A DNA stretch of 64,000 bases from Emticicia sp. CRIBPO (GTDB lineage: Bacteria > Bacteroidota > Bacteroidia > Cytophagales > Spirosomataceae): the NCBI RefSeq assembly GCF_009905725.1, contig NZ_JAAAKV010000009.1, positions 186,001-250,000 of the forward strand. Reading direction: 5' to 3'. A program made the translations under genes and the position numbers. Numbering within the stretch: the stretch's first letter is position 1; every line of letters begins with the position of its first letter. Below, one piece after another: positions 32,601 to 39,697 of this stretch. A model generated the notes under the pieces. That model did not search any database, was not told where the DNA came from, and saw nothing but the letters and a program-made list of their open reading frames with translations.

Positions 32601-33815
32601 ATGGTAAACAAAACCAGACTTTTTAACGCCAGTTGCTTCGCCTTGATTACAACTGCATTGTCTTTCAGTATAAGAGCAGGTATTCTCACACAATTAGGCA
32701 CGGAATTCTCCCTCGACGCGGTTCAGTTAGGTTATATTAATTCAATGGCATTTTTTGGCTTCCCTATAGCTATGGTACTGGGCGGTGCATTTTATAATAC
32801 CGTAGGCCCAAAAACAATTATGCAGCTGGCTTTCATCACCCACGTGATCGGTATAGTACTGACCATTTATGCGGGAGGATTCTGGGGCTTGCTGATTTCT
32901 ACTTTCTTTGTTGGTTTTGGTAATGGCTGTACTGAAGCGGCCTGTAACCCTATGATTGCCGACACCTACTCAGGCTCAACACTCGACAAAATGTTCAACA
33001 GGTTCCATATGTGGTTCCCTGGCGGCATTGTTATCGGAAGTCTTATCTCAAAATTCCTTACAGACTCAGGTTTTTCGTGGCAGATACAAATGTGGGTGAT
33101 CATGATTCCTGCAGTCATTTATGCTTATTTGTTCTACGGACAAAAATTCCCGGACGCCAAAGTAGAAGGGTCTCATTCTACCAGCATGAATTTCAGGGCC
33201 ATGGCCAATCCACTGTTCATTTTTATGTTTTTTGCTATGGCCATCACCGCCATTTCCGAATTCGGACCTCAGCAATGGGTTGGACCGATCATGGCTAACA
33301 GCGGTGCAAAACCTATGTTGATCCTTGCTCTTGTAACAGGTCTTATGGCGGTAGGCAGGTTTTTTGCCGGACCGATTGTTCATAAACTTAACCAGGTAGG
33401 TGTATTATTAGGCTCAGCCATATTTGCCGCTATCGGAATCTACCTGATGAGCCAGGCAACAGGCCCGCTGGTATATGTGGCAGCCGTATTCTTCGCCATT
33501 GGTGTTTGCTACTTCTGGCCAACCATGTTAGGCTTTGTGGCTGAAAAAACACCTTTAACAGGTGCTTTAGGTCTGTCACTGGTAGGTGGTATGGGGATGC
33601 TTTCCACCGCTATTTTCCAACCGTTTATCGGTGGATGGATAGAAAACGCAAAAGTAGAGCAAACAGCTTTAGGAAAAACGGGAACAGAAATGGAACTTGC
33701 TGCAGGCCAGTCTGTTTTAGAGATCATGGTGGCTTTCCCGGCTATTCTTATCGTGTTGTTTACGATTTTGTATTTCTGGCAAAAAAATTCCAAAAGTCAG
33801 GTTTCTCATGCATAA
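32601..33815 (+). CDS. MFS transporter, probable sugar carrier
   Basis: A 404-residue inner-membrane protein with 12 predicted helices. Motif A-like residues lie between TM2 and TM3 (GGAFYNTVGPKTIMQL), and the N-terminus begins TRLFNASCFALITTALSFSI. The FFVGFGNGCTEAACNPMIAD segment is typical of MFS sugar carriers of the FucP/NucP group found beside Gfo/Idh/MocA genes. It is divergent from the oxidoreductase operon and shares a 198-base promoter region. The substrate is presumably the compound handled by that operon. A strong terminator follows. Confidence 0.87.
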   Translation: MVNKTRLFNASCFALITTALSFSIRAGILTQLGTEFSLDAVQLGYINSMAFFGFPIAMVLGGAFYNTVGPKTIMQLAFITHVIGIVLTIYAGGFWGLLISTFFVGFGNGCTEAACNPMIADTYSGSTLDKMFNRFHMWFPGGIVIGSLISKFLTDSGFSWQIQMWVIMIPAVIYAYLFYGQKFPDAKVEGSHSTSMNFRAMANPLFIFMFFAMAITAISEFGPQQWVGPIMANSGAKPMLILALVTGLMAVGRFFAGPIVHKLNQVGVLLGSAIFAAIGIYLMSQATGPLVYVAAVFFAIGVCYFWPTMLGFVAEKTPLTGALGLSLVGGMGMLSTAIFQPFIGGWIENAKVEQTALGKTGTEMELAAGQSVLEIMVAFPAILIVLFTILYFWQKNSKSQVSHA

Positions 33816-33838
33816 TTGCTGATAATTTTTGATATTTG

Positions 33839-33875
33839 CAAAGCCGTTCAATAAACTGAACGGCTTTGTTTTTTT
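33839..33875 (+). terminator. Intrinsic terminator of the MFS gene
   Basis: A 12-bp stem (CAAAGCCGTTCA with TGAACGGCTTTG, loop ATAAAC) followed by seven T. The T tract ends at the very base before the coaX start codon. Confidence 0.85.
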
Positions 33876-34595
33876 ATGAATGCAGCCATTGATTTCGGGA
33901 ATACATTAGCCAAGATCGGTTTTTTTGAAGGAGATGACCTGATCTCAACAGCCAGGGGCCTCAGGCCTGAAGAGCTTTTTGATTTGCTTGAAAAAGAAAA
34001 TCCGGAACGCCTGATTATCTCCTCGGTGACCAAAAGCACGGACGAACTGAAAGAATTATTCTTAAAATTTCATAAAAAAATCATCCTCGATCCTGAAACC
34101 CCGCTTCCTGTCGTGAACGGATACGGCACCCCGAAAACACTCGGATACGACAGAATTGCAGGGGCTGTCGGGGCTTTTGCCAGGTTTCCTGGCCAAAATT
34201 GCCTGATAATCGATATGGGCACAGCCATCAAGTACGATTTCATAGATGCCGAAGGCGTATTCAGAGGAGGGATCATATCCCCAGGAAAACAAATGCGGTT
34301 CAAGGCACTGCATACTTTTACCCAGAAATTGCCGTTAATTGATTCAGACGAAATTCCCGAACTCCTAGGTACCTCTACAGAAACCTGCATTCAAAGTGGT
34401 GTGATCAATGGAATCATTGCGGAAATCAACGGAATTATAGCCCGATACAACGAAAAGGCAGATATTAACGTCTTAATTTGTGGAGGAGACGCTAAATTCT
34501 TTGAAAGTCAAATAAAATCAACGAAATTTGCGACTCCAAATTTAGTTTTAGAAGGATTGAACAGAATATTAAATCATAATGTCAAAAGTAAGTAG
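33876..34595 (+). CDS. coaX: Type III pantothenate kinase
   Basis: Catalyses the first step of coenzyme A synthesis. The 239-residue product has the ASKHA phosphate-binding motif AIDFGNTLAKIG at the N-terminus, GYDRIAGAVGAF (conserved DR), LIIDMGTAIKYDFID (second phosphate motif and catalytic Asp) and FRGGIISPGKQMRF. The family is normally 240-260 residues, so this is complete. The ATG follows immediately after the T tract of the MFS terminator, leaving no room for its own leader downstream of the hairpin. The next gene overlaps its 3' end by 17 bases. Confidence 0.93.
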   Translation: MNAAIDFGNTLAKIGFFEGDDLISTARGLRPEELFDLLEKENPERLIISSVTKSTDELKELFLKFHKKIILDPETPLPVVNGYGTPKTLGYDRIAGAVGAFARFPGQNCLIIDMGTAIKYDFIDAEGVFRGGIISPGKQMRFKALHTFTQKLPLIDSDEIPELLGTSTETCIQSGVINGIIAEINGIIARYNEKADINVLICGGDAKFFESQIKSTKFATPNLVLEGLNRILNHNVKSK

Positions 34596-35868
34596 CGTTT
34601 TTATCAGCCTGATTTTTACAATTTATTCAAGTGTTTGTTTAGCTCAGGGGCAGGGGAATACGCCTTATTCTGCATTTGGCATCGGTGAGCTGGCCGATGA
34701 AACAGTCGCTTCCCAGGATATGATGGGAGGAACAGGGGTTTCATTCGGAAACAGTTTTTACGTCAATCAGCTCAACCCGGCTCTTGTTGTTAAAAACAGG
34801 ATGATCGGAGGCTTCAAATATGTAGCTTTCCAGGTAGGCCTCAAAGGCAATCTCCGTAATATTTCCTATCAGGATAAAATCCAGCAGGGATTCGGCATGA
34901 ACCTTAACAACCTGACCATGGCTTTTCCTTTATTGCCTAAATGGGCCATGTCATTCTCAGTAAGACCTTACAGTATCGTAGAACATAATTCTGTATTCAC
35001 CAAGACGGTTGTAGGAAGCACCGAAAAAGTGACTTATCAGTATAATAATTCAGGTGGTATATCAAGATTCTCCTATATCAATTCATTTCAGCCGTTTAAG
35101 GGGCTGTTTGTGGGTATTGAGGGTAATTACAACTTCGGAACTATTTACAAAGATACCACTTCTTACCTGAATTCATCTGCGACTATCAACCGCTATACTT
35201 CAAGATATTCGCTTACCGGCAAAAGCGTGAAAGCCGGTATCGCTTACCAGCAAAAACTTTCTAAAAAATGGCAGCTTAACGTAGGTGGAACTTACGAAAT
35301 AAGCAGCACACTTTCAGGCAAGCACCTGAGACACTACAGCGTTCTGGCTGATGCAGGCAACGGCCCGACCATCATACAGGCTCCTGACACGCTTTCTCTG
35401 AGAGACATCAGCACAGCTATTCCGGCTAAATATAAAGTCGGTGTGAGCCTTGAAAGTCCCTTCCACTGGGTCTTCGCGGTGGACTACGGCGTTACGCAGT
35501 GGGACGGTATAAAAAAACTGGATGTCATCTCAAGCCAGTTGCTTCATAATGCCCAGGAAATCAACGCCGGAATTGAATGGTTGCCCAACTCAAATTCGAC
35601 CAAATATTTCAACCAGGTATTCTACAGGGTAGGTTTTCATCAGGCTGAAACCCCTTATGTGATCAATAAAACCAGGATCATGGACAGAAGCTTCAGCTTT
35701 GGCATGTCAGTCCCTATGGGCTTCAGAAACCCAAGTTATGTTGACCTGGGTCTTTCAATAGGTCAGAGAGGGGTGAATTCAAATGGCCTGATCCAGGAAA
35801 ATTACTTTAAAGTCAGTGCAAGCTTCTCGTTGTTGAGTGCCTGGTTTATCAAGCCGATTATCGATTAA
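34579..35868 (+). CDS. Exported protein of the coaX-lptC cluster, probable outer-membrane beta-barrel
   Basis: A 429-residue protein with signal peptide (SVFISLIFTIYSSVCLAQ) and a start region NTPYSAFGIGELADET that is a common opening in Bacteroidota outer-membrane barrels of unknown role. The body is rich in amphipathic strands (FRNPSYVDLGLSIGQRG) and ends near LSAWFIKPIID. Its ATG lies within coaX, and lptC starts at its last base, so the three genes are probably one transcription unit. The link to lptC suggests an envelope function, but none is established. Confidence 0.72.
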   Translation: MSKVSSVFISLIFTIYSSVCLAQGQGNTPYSAFGIGELADETVASQDMMGGTGVSFGNSFYVNQLNPALVVKNRMIGGFKYVAFQVGLKGNLRNISYQDKIQQGFGMNLNNLTMAFPLLPKWAMSFSVRPYSIVEHNSVFTKTVVGSTEKVTYQYNNSGGISRFSYINSFQPFKGLFVGIEGNYNFGTIYKDTTSYLNSSATINRYTSRYSLTGKSVKAGIAYQQKLSKKWQLNVGGTYEISSTLSGKHLRHYSVLADAGNGPTIIQAPDTLSLRDISTAIPAKYKVGVSLESPFHWVFAVDYGVTQWDGIKKLDVISSQLLHNAQEINAGIEWLPNSNSTKYFNQVFYRVGFHQAETPYVINKTRIMDRSFSFGMSVPMGFRNPSYVDLGLSIGQRGVNSNGLIQENYFKVSASFSLLSAWFIKPIID

Positions 35869-36431
35869 TGAAATTCCTTCGTCTTCTTTTATTACTGAGC
35901 GTTCTTTCTGCTCCTGTCTTGTTTTCCTGTGAAGATAAAAAGAAGGAAGAGAAAGCCGTTCATTATAACGGGCCGGTGATGACTGTCGACAACCTGAGCA
36001 TAGCTTACAGCGACTCAGGAAGGGTTACGGTCAAGATGTCTACGGCAAAACAGCTTAAGATGCAAAATGAAGACGAAATCTATCCGAAGGCGGTATACAT
36101 TAACTTTATAGATAAAGCCGGAGTAGAATATTCCTCTCTCAGGGGCGATTCCGGCAGCTTTTCAAAAGTAAATAACCTGTACACCCTCCGTGGTAACGTA
36201 TTCTTTTTTAACAGGACCCTGCAGCAAAGCCTGGCCACAGAAGAGTTATTCTGGAATCCGCTGACCAAGAAAATCTATTCTAACCAAAAGGTGAAAATCA
36301 AGACTCCGAAAGACAATCTTGTGGCGATGGGTATGGAGGCCAACCAGGACTTTTCGAAATACAGCATCAAAAAGCCCAAAGGTACATTTATGGTGGATTC
36401 ACTCAGAAGTGAGCCGGATACTACTCTTTAG
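35868..36431 (+). CDS. lptC: LPS export protein LptC
   Basis: A 187-residue periplasmic protein with a lipoprotein-type signal (LLLLSVLSAPVLFSC, Cys21). The LptC/OstA-like jellyroll follows: YNGPVMTVDNLSIAYSDSG, then YPKAVYINFIDKAGVEYSSL, RGDSGSFSKVNNLYTLRGNV and LFWNPLTKKIYSNQKVKI. LptC passes lipid A-core from the LptBFG transporter to LptA across the periplasm. Its start overlaps the end of the outer-membrane protein gene by one base. Its 3' end overlaps the 3' end of a converging cytochrome gene by 11 bases. Confidence 0.88.
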   Translation: MKFLRLLLLLSVLSAPVLFSCEDKKKEEKAVHYNGPVMTVDNLSIAYSDSGRVTVKMSTAKQLKMQNEDEIYPKAVYINFIDKAGVEYSSLRGDSGSFSKVNNLYTLRGNVFFFNRTLQQSLATEELFWNPLTKKIYSNQKVKIKTPKDNLVAMGMEANQDFSKYSIKKPKGTFMVDSLRSEPDTTL

Positions 36432-36837
36432 TTTTACATTCTCCCAAAGTTTTCTTCACCGAGCTGACCTCGGTAATTTCCTTTGAGTTGCCCCATTTGG
36501 TATAAATGTAGGTAGTCAGTTCAGCAATATCAAGCTCGTATAGTTGCTTATTGCCCGGCATGGGTTGATTGTAGACTTTCCCGTTTACCTTTATTTCTCC
36601 GGACATCCCGTTTCTGATGAGACAGATGACGAGTTCTTTATTATTCAGAAAATCAGACCCGGCCAGGGGCGGATACAAGTCCTTTAACCCGCTTCCGTCT
36701 GCCTGATGGCAGTTGGAGCAGTGTTTCAGATAATGCTGTTCGCCATTGACCAGGTATTGTTCATATTTAATCTCTTCGGATGATCCGCAGGAAGCTAATA
36801 AAACCCCTGAAAATATCACACACAAACTTTTCTTCAT
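36421..36837 (-). CDS. c-type cytochrome lipoprotein
   Basis: A 138-residue class I cytochrome c. Lipoprotein signal (MKKSLCVIFSGVLLASC, Cys17) and heme-binding CSNCH (Cys40-Cys43-His44), with QPMPGNKQL supplying the axial methionine. Exposed on the periplasmic side as an electron carrier. Its start codon overlaps the stop of the SCO gene by one base, so the two are translationally coupled, and the set probably serves cytochrome oxidase assembly or electron supply. Confidence 0.9.
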   Translation of the reverse strand: MKKSLCVIFSGVLLASCGSSEEIKYEQYLVNGEQHYLKHCSNCHQADGSGLKDLYPPLAGSDFLNNKELVICLIRNGMSGEIKVNGKVYNQPMPGNKQLYELDIAELTTYIYTKWGNSKEITEVSSVKKTLGECKTKE

Positions 36838-37466
36838 CAGGGTTGTTCGCTTAACAGCAATTGTATATCCTTTATCAGTTTGGTCACCTCTTCCTCTTTC
36901 GTGCCGTCATACATGCCTCTGACGTGCCTTTGTTTATCTGTCAGGATAAATGCTCCGCTGTGTACAAAACCGCCCTCTTCCTTCGCCGCTGAGTCTTCCA
37001 TGGCTGATACCATGTAAAACTTCTGGGCTATTTCGTAGATGTCGTCCTGTTCACCCGTCACAAACTGCCACATGTTGCCTTTAATACCCAACCTGTCCCT
37101 GTAGGCTTTTAGAACCTGTACAGAGTCGTGCCGCGGGTCAATGGTATGAGACAGAATGCCTACCTGAGGATTGTCTTTAAACTTCTCATACACCCTCAGC
37201 ATCTGGGTTTTCATCACCGGGCAGATGGTCGGGCAGGAAGTAAAAAAGAAATCAGAAATGTATATCTTGTCTTTATAGGCCTCGTTTGTGATTGTATCAT
37301 TATCCTGGTTCACAAACTTGAAATCACGGATGGTATGAAACACGGTGTCTCCGTTTTCTCCCACTTGTTTGTTGCCCAGGTAAGGTAATTTACGCTGGCT
37401 GTCGGAACAGGAAAAAGCGGCTAACGCTATCAAAAAAACAAAAATGAACTGTATATTCTTTATCAT
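36837..37466 (-). CDS. SCO family copper chaperone
   Basis: A 209-residue lipoprotein (signal ends at Cys20, AAFSC) of the SCO1/SenC/PrrC thioredoxin-like family. The copper-binding site is FFTSCPTICPVM (Cys78-x3-Cys82), with the third ligand expected at the histidine of FVHSGAFIL. SCO proteins deliver copper to the CuA site of cytochrome oxidase. It lies between a small lipoprotein gene (6-base gap) and a cytochrome c gene (1-base overlap), consistent with a respiratory operon. Confidence 0.93.
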   Translation of the reverse strand: MIKNIQFIFVFLIALAAFSCSDSQRKLPYLGNKQVGENGDTVFHTIRDFKFVNQDNDTITNEAYKDKIYISDFFFTSCPTICPVMKTQMLRVYEKFKDNPQVGILSHTIDPRHDSVQVLKAYRDRLGIKGNMWQFVTGEQDDIYEIAQKFYMVSAMEDSAAKEEGGFVHSGAFILTDKQRHVRGMYDGTKEEEVTKLIKDIQLLLSEQP

Positions 37467-37472
37467 GATCGC

Positions 37473-37886
37473 TTACTTGGGAGACTCCGTAAATTTCCTG
37501 GCAGCGTCAATAGACTCTTCCGTTTCTTTTTTGATCTTTTCAATCTGCTCTTTAAGCGATTTGTAGATCTTCAGTTTTTCCTCTTTATCCTGCACTTCGT
37601 TTAACGCTTTTCCGTAATCTTCCATCCAGGTATACATTTCATCCTCAGATTTCTGAAGTTTCTGAGCCAGGTCATTGGCTTGGTTCTTCAATGAATCCGA
37701 AGCGGTTTCCACACTGCTGAGCAGGTCCTTCTTGATGTTCCCGATTTTCATCGATTGCGGCATTACCTTATCATGTCCTTCTCTTAATACCTTGTCAATT
37801 TCTTCGATTTCCTTTTCTGTTTTGTTTTCACAGGAAACCAAAGCGACCAATAGAAATAATGCGACCAAACCTTTAACTATGTTCAT
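37473..37886 (-). CDS. Hypothetical coiled-coil lipoprotein (137 aa)
   Basis: Lipoprotein signal (VKGLVALFLLVALVSC, Cys19) followed by a nearly all-helical, charged mature part (EKEIEEIDKVLREGHDKV and LKIYKSLKEQIEKIKKE). I recognise only the general resemblance to Bacteroidota proteins annotated as viral A-type inclusion-like. The gene is 14 bases after recN and 6 bases before the SCO gene, so probably co-transcribed with both. Function unknown. Confidence 0.7.
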   Translation of the reverse strand: MNIVKGLVALFLLVALVSCENKTEKEIEEIDKVLREGHDKVMPQSMKIGNIKKDLLSSVETASDSLKNQANDLAQKLQKSEDEMYTWMEDYGKALNEVQDKEEKLKIYKSLKEQIEKIKKETEESIDAARKFTESPK

Positions 37887-37900
37887 ATATCTGACTTTTT

Positions 37901-39559
37901 TTAATTAATAATTCCCAGCATTTCAATCGCACTCTGTATGGCACTGTCACTCGGGCTTTCGCCTCCGATCATCTTCGCAATTTCCAGAATGCGTTCATTA
38001 TCATTCAGTTTCTTCATTTTACTGACCGTCCTCACTTCCGAATTGTCCTTATAGACATAGAAGTGTGAATCTCCGCGGCCGGCAATCTGGTGCAGGTGCG
38101 TAATGGCCAGTACCTGCAGGTTTTTAGCCATGTCTTTCATCATTTTACCGACTTTGATAGAAACCTGACCGGAGATCCCGGTGTCAATCTCATCAAAAAT
38201 AAGGGTAGGCAACACCCGCTTACCCGCCAGAATGTATTTAATGGCCAGCATCAGCCTTGAAAACTCCCCTCCCGAGGCTACCTCTTTCAAAGATTTCGGA
38301 GCAACGCCCTTATTGGCACTGAACTCGAATTTTATCTCGTCTATCCCTTCCGCACCCGGCTCCTTGATTGAATGGCTGATTTTCAAAGCCGCATCCGGAA
38401 TGCCCAGATCTACCAGAAGGCTGACAATCTCTTTTTCCAGCTGCGGCAAAACGGCCTTTCTGCCTTCAGAAATCTTCCGGGCAATATCCAGGGTCTGTTC
38501 GTAAGCTTCTGCTTTCTGTTTCTCAAGGCCGGATAACTTCTCTGAAAGATTCAGGACATTTTCCACCTTGATTTTCAACTCCTCTCTTATTCCAATCAAT
38601 TCGGCATTGCTTCTGACCGCATGTTTCTGATGAAGTCTGAACAACAGGTTCAAGCGATCTTTCAGGAAAATCACCTGTTCGTCATTCACTTCAATTTTGC
38701 CTTCCATCTTTTCGATTTCCTCAGAAACGTCCTGCAACTCTATGAGTGAATTCTGCAATCTCTCCTTCAGCACACGATAGCTGTCTGCATACTGGACAAT
38801 AGGGTTCAGAGCCACAGACGAATCTTTCAACATCGATATGATAGACAAATCCGGATTATTGAGATAGTCGTAAGTCAGTTTCAGTTTCTGTTTTACTTCT
38901 TCGGCGTGTTCCAGGATGGTGAGTTCTTCCTCCAGCAACTCCTGCTCGTCTGCAACGAGATTAGCAGACACCAGTTCCTCATATAAAAAACTATTGTAAT
39001 CAAATTCTTTTTTCAGCAGGCCCGACTCTTCCAGCAACTGATTGTAAGCCTTTTCAGCTTTTTTGAATTTACTGTAAGACTCTTTATATCCTGAAAGTTG
39101 CTGCTGGTTCTGAAGATAAAAATCAATGATCTGCAACTGGTAGGCATTGGAGCCCAGCATCATGGTGTCATGCTGAGAGTGGATGTCCATCAGCAGGCTT
39201 CCGAGTGATTTCAGGGTTTCCAGGTTAACAGGCGTGTCATTGATAAAGGCCCGTGATTTTCCGGCAGGGGATATTTCCCTCCGGATCAGGCTGACGGGCT
39301 CGTAGTCAAGCTCCTCAGCTTCAAAAAAAGGTTTAAGATCAAGTCCGCCGAGGTCAAAAGTGCCTTCAATCACACATTTCTCTTCTTCGTCAAAAAGGGC
39401 TTTGACATCGGCCCTGTTACCCATCAGCAAGCCCAGAGCCCCAAGCATGATAGATTTACCGGCTCCTGTTTCTCCTGTAATAATGCTCAGTCCCGGATCG
39501 GGATTAATTTCCAGATGTTTTATTAAGGCGTAATTTTTAATCAGGAGATGTGTCAGCAT
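37901..39559 (-). CDS. recN: DNA repair protein RecN
   Basis: A 552-residue SMC-like ATPase for double-strand-break repair. Walker A is ITGETGAGKSIMLGALGLL near residue 31-38, followed by the conserved SRAFINDTPVNL. The centre is a long coiled coil (residues about 150-370). The C-terminal ATPase half has GGEFSRLMLAIKYIL (ABC signature) and LIFDEIDTGISGQVS (Walker B). Starts MLTHLLIKNYALIKHLEINP, the standard N-terminus. It heads a minus-strand operon with a lipoprotein, SCO and cytochrome c. Confidence 0.97.
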   Translation of the reverse strand: MLTHLLIKNYALIKHLEINPDPGLSIITGETGAGKSIMLGALGLLMGNRADVKALFDEEEKCVIEGTFDLGGLDLKPFFEAEELDYEPVSLIRREISPAGKSRAFINDTPVNLETLKSLGSLLMDIHSQHDTMMLGSNAYQLQIIDFYLQNQQQLSGYKESYSKFKKAEKAYNQLLEESGLLKKEFDYNSFLYEELVSANLVADEQELLEEELTILEHAEEVKQKLKLTYDYLNNPDLSIISMLKDSSVALNPIVQYADSYRVLKERLQNSLIELQDVSEEIEKMEGKIEVNDEQVIFLKDRLNLLFRLHQKHAVRSNAELIGIREELKIKVENVLNLSEKLSGLEKQKAEAYEQTLDIARKISEGRKAVLPQLEKEIVSLLVDLGIPDAALKISHSIKEPGAEGIDEIKFEFSANKGVAPKSLKEVASGGEFSRLMLAIKYILAGKRVLPTLIFDEIDTGISGQVSIKVGKMMKDMAKNLQVLAITHLHQIAGRGDSHFYVYKDNSEVRTVSKMKKLNDNERILEIAKMIGGESPSDSAIQSAIEMLGIIN

Positions 39560-39581
39560 TCGGCAAAGTGAAAGTTTTTCC

Positions 39582-39613
39582 CAAATTTAGACATACATTT
39601 TCCATTAAACAAA
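39582..39613 (-). promoter_or_regulatory. Promoter of the recN operon
   Basis: On the minus strand TTTG (39613-39610) and TAAATTTG (39589-39582) are separated by 20 bp, a full match to TTTG-N19-21-TAnnTTTG. The recN ATG is 22 bases downstream. Confidence 0.8.
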
Positions 39614-39639
39614 AAAAGCATCGCTCAATGTGGCGATGC
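39611..39639 (-). terminator. Intrinsic terminator of the PorE-like gene
   Basis: Minus-strand stem GCATCGC with GCGATGC and an 8-base loop, followed by seven T (39617-39611). It lies 58 bases past the OmpA-family stop. Its T tract touches the -33 element of recN. Confidence 0.72.
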
Positions 39640-39697
39640 AATTTTTAACAATAAACCTTAACCCTAAAAAATATGAATTACTAAACTAAAGATCTGA

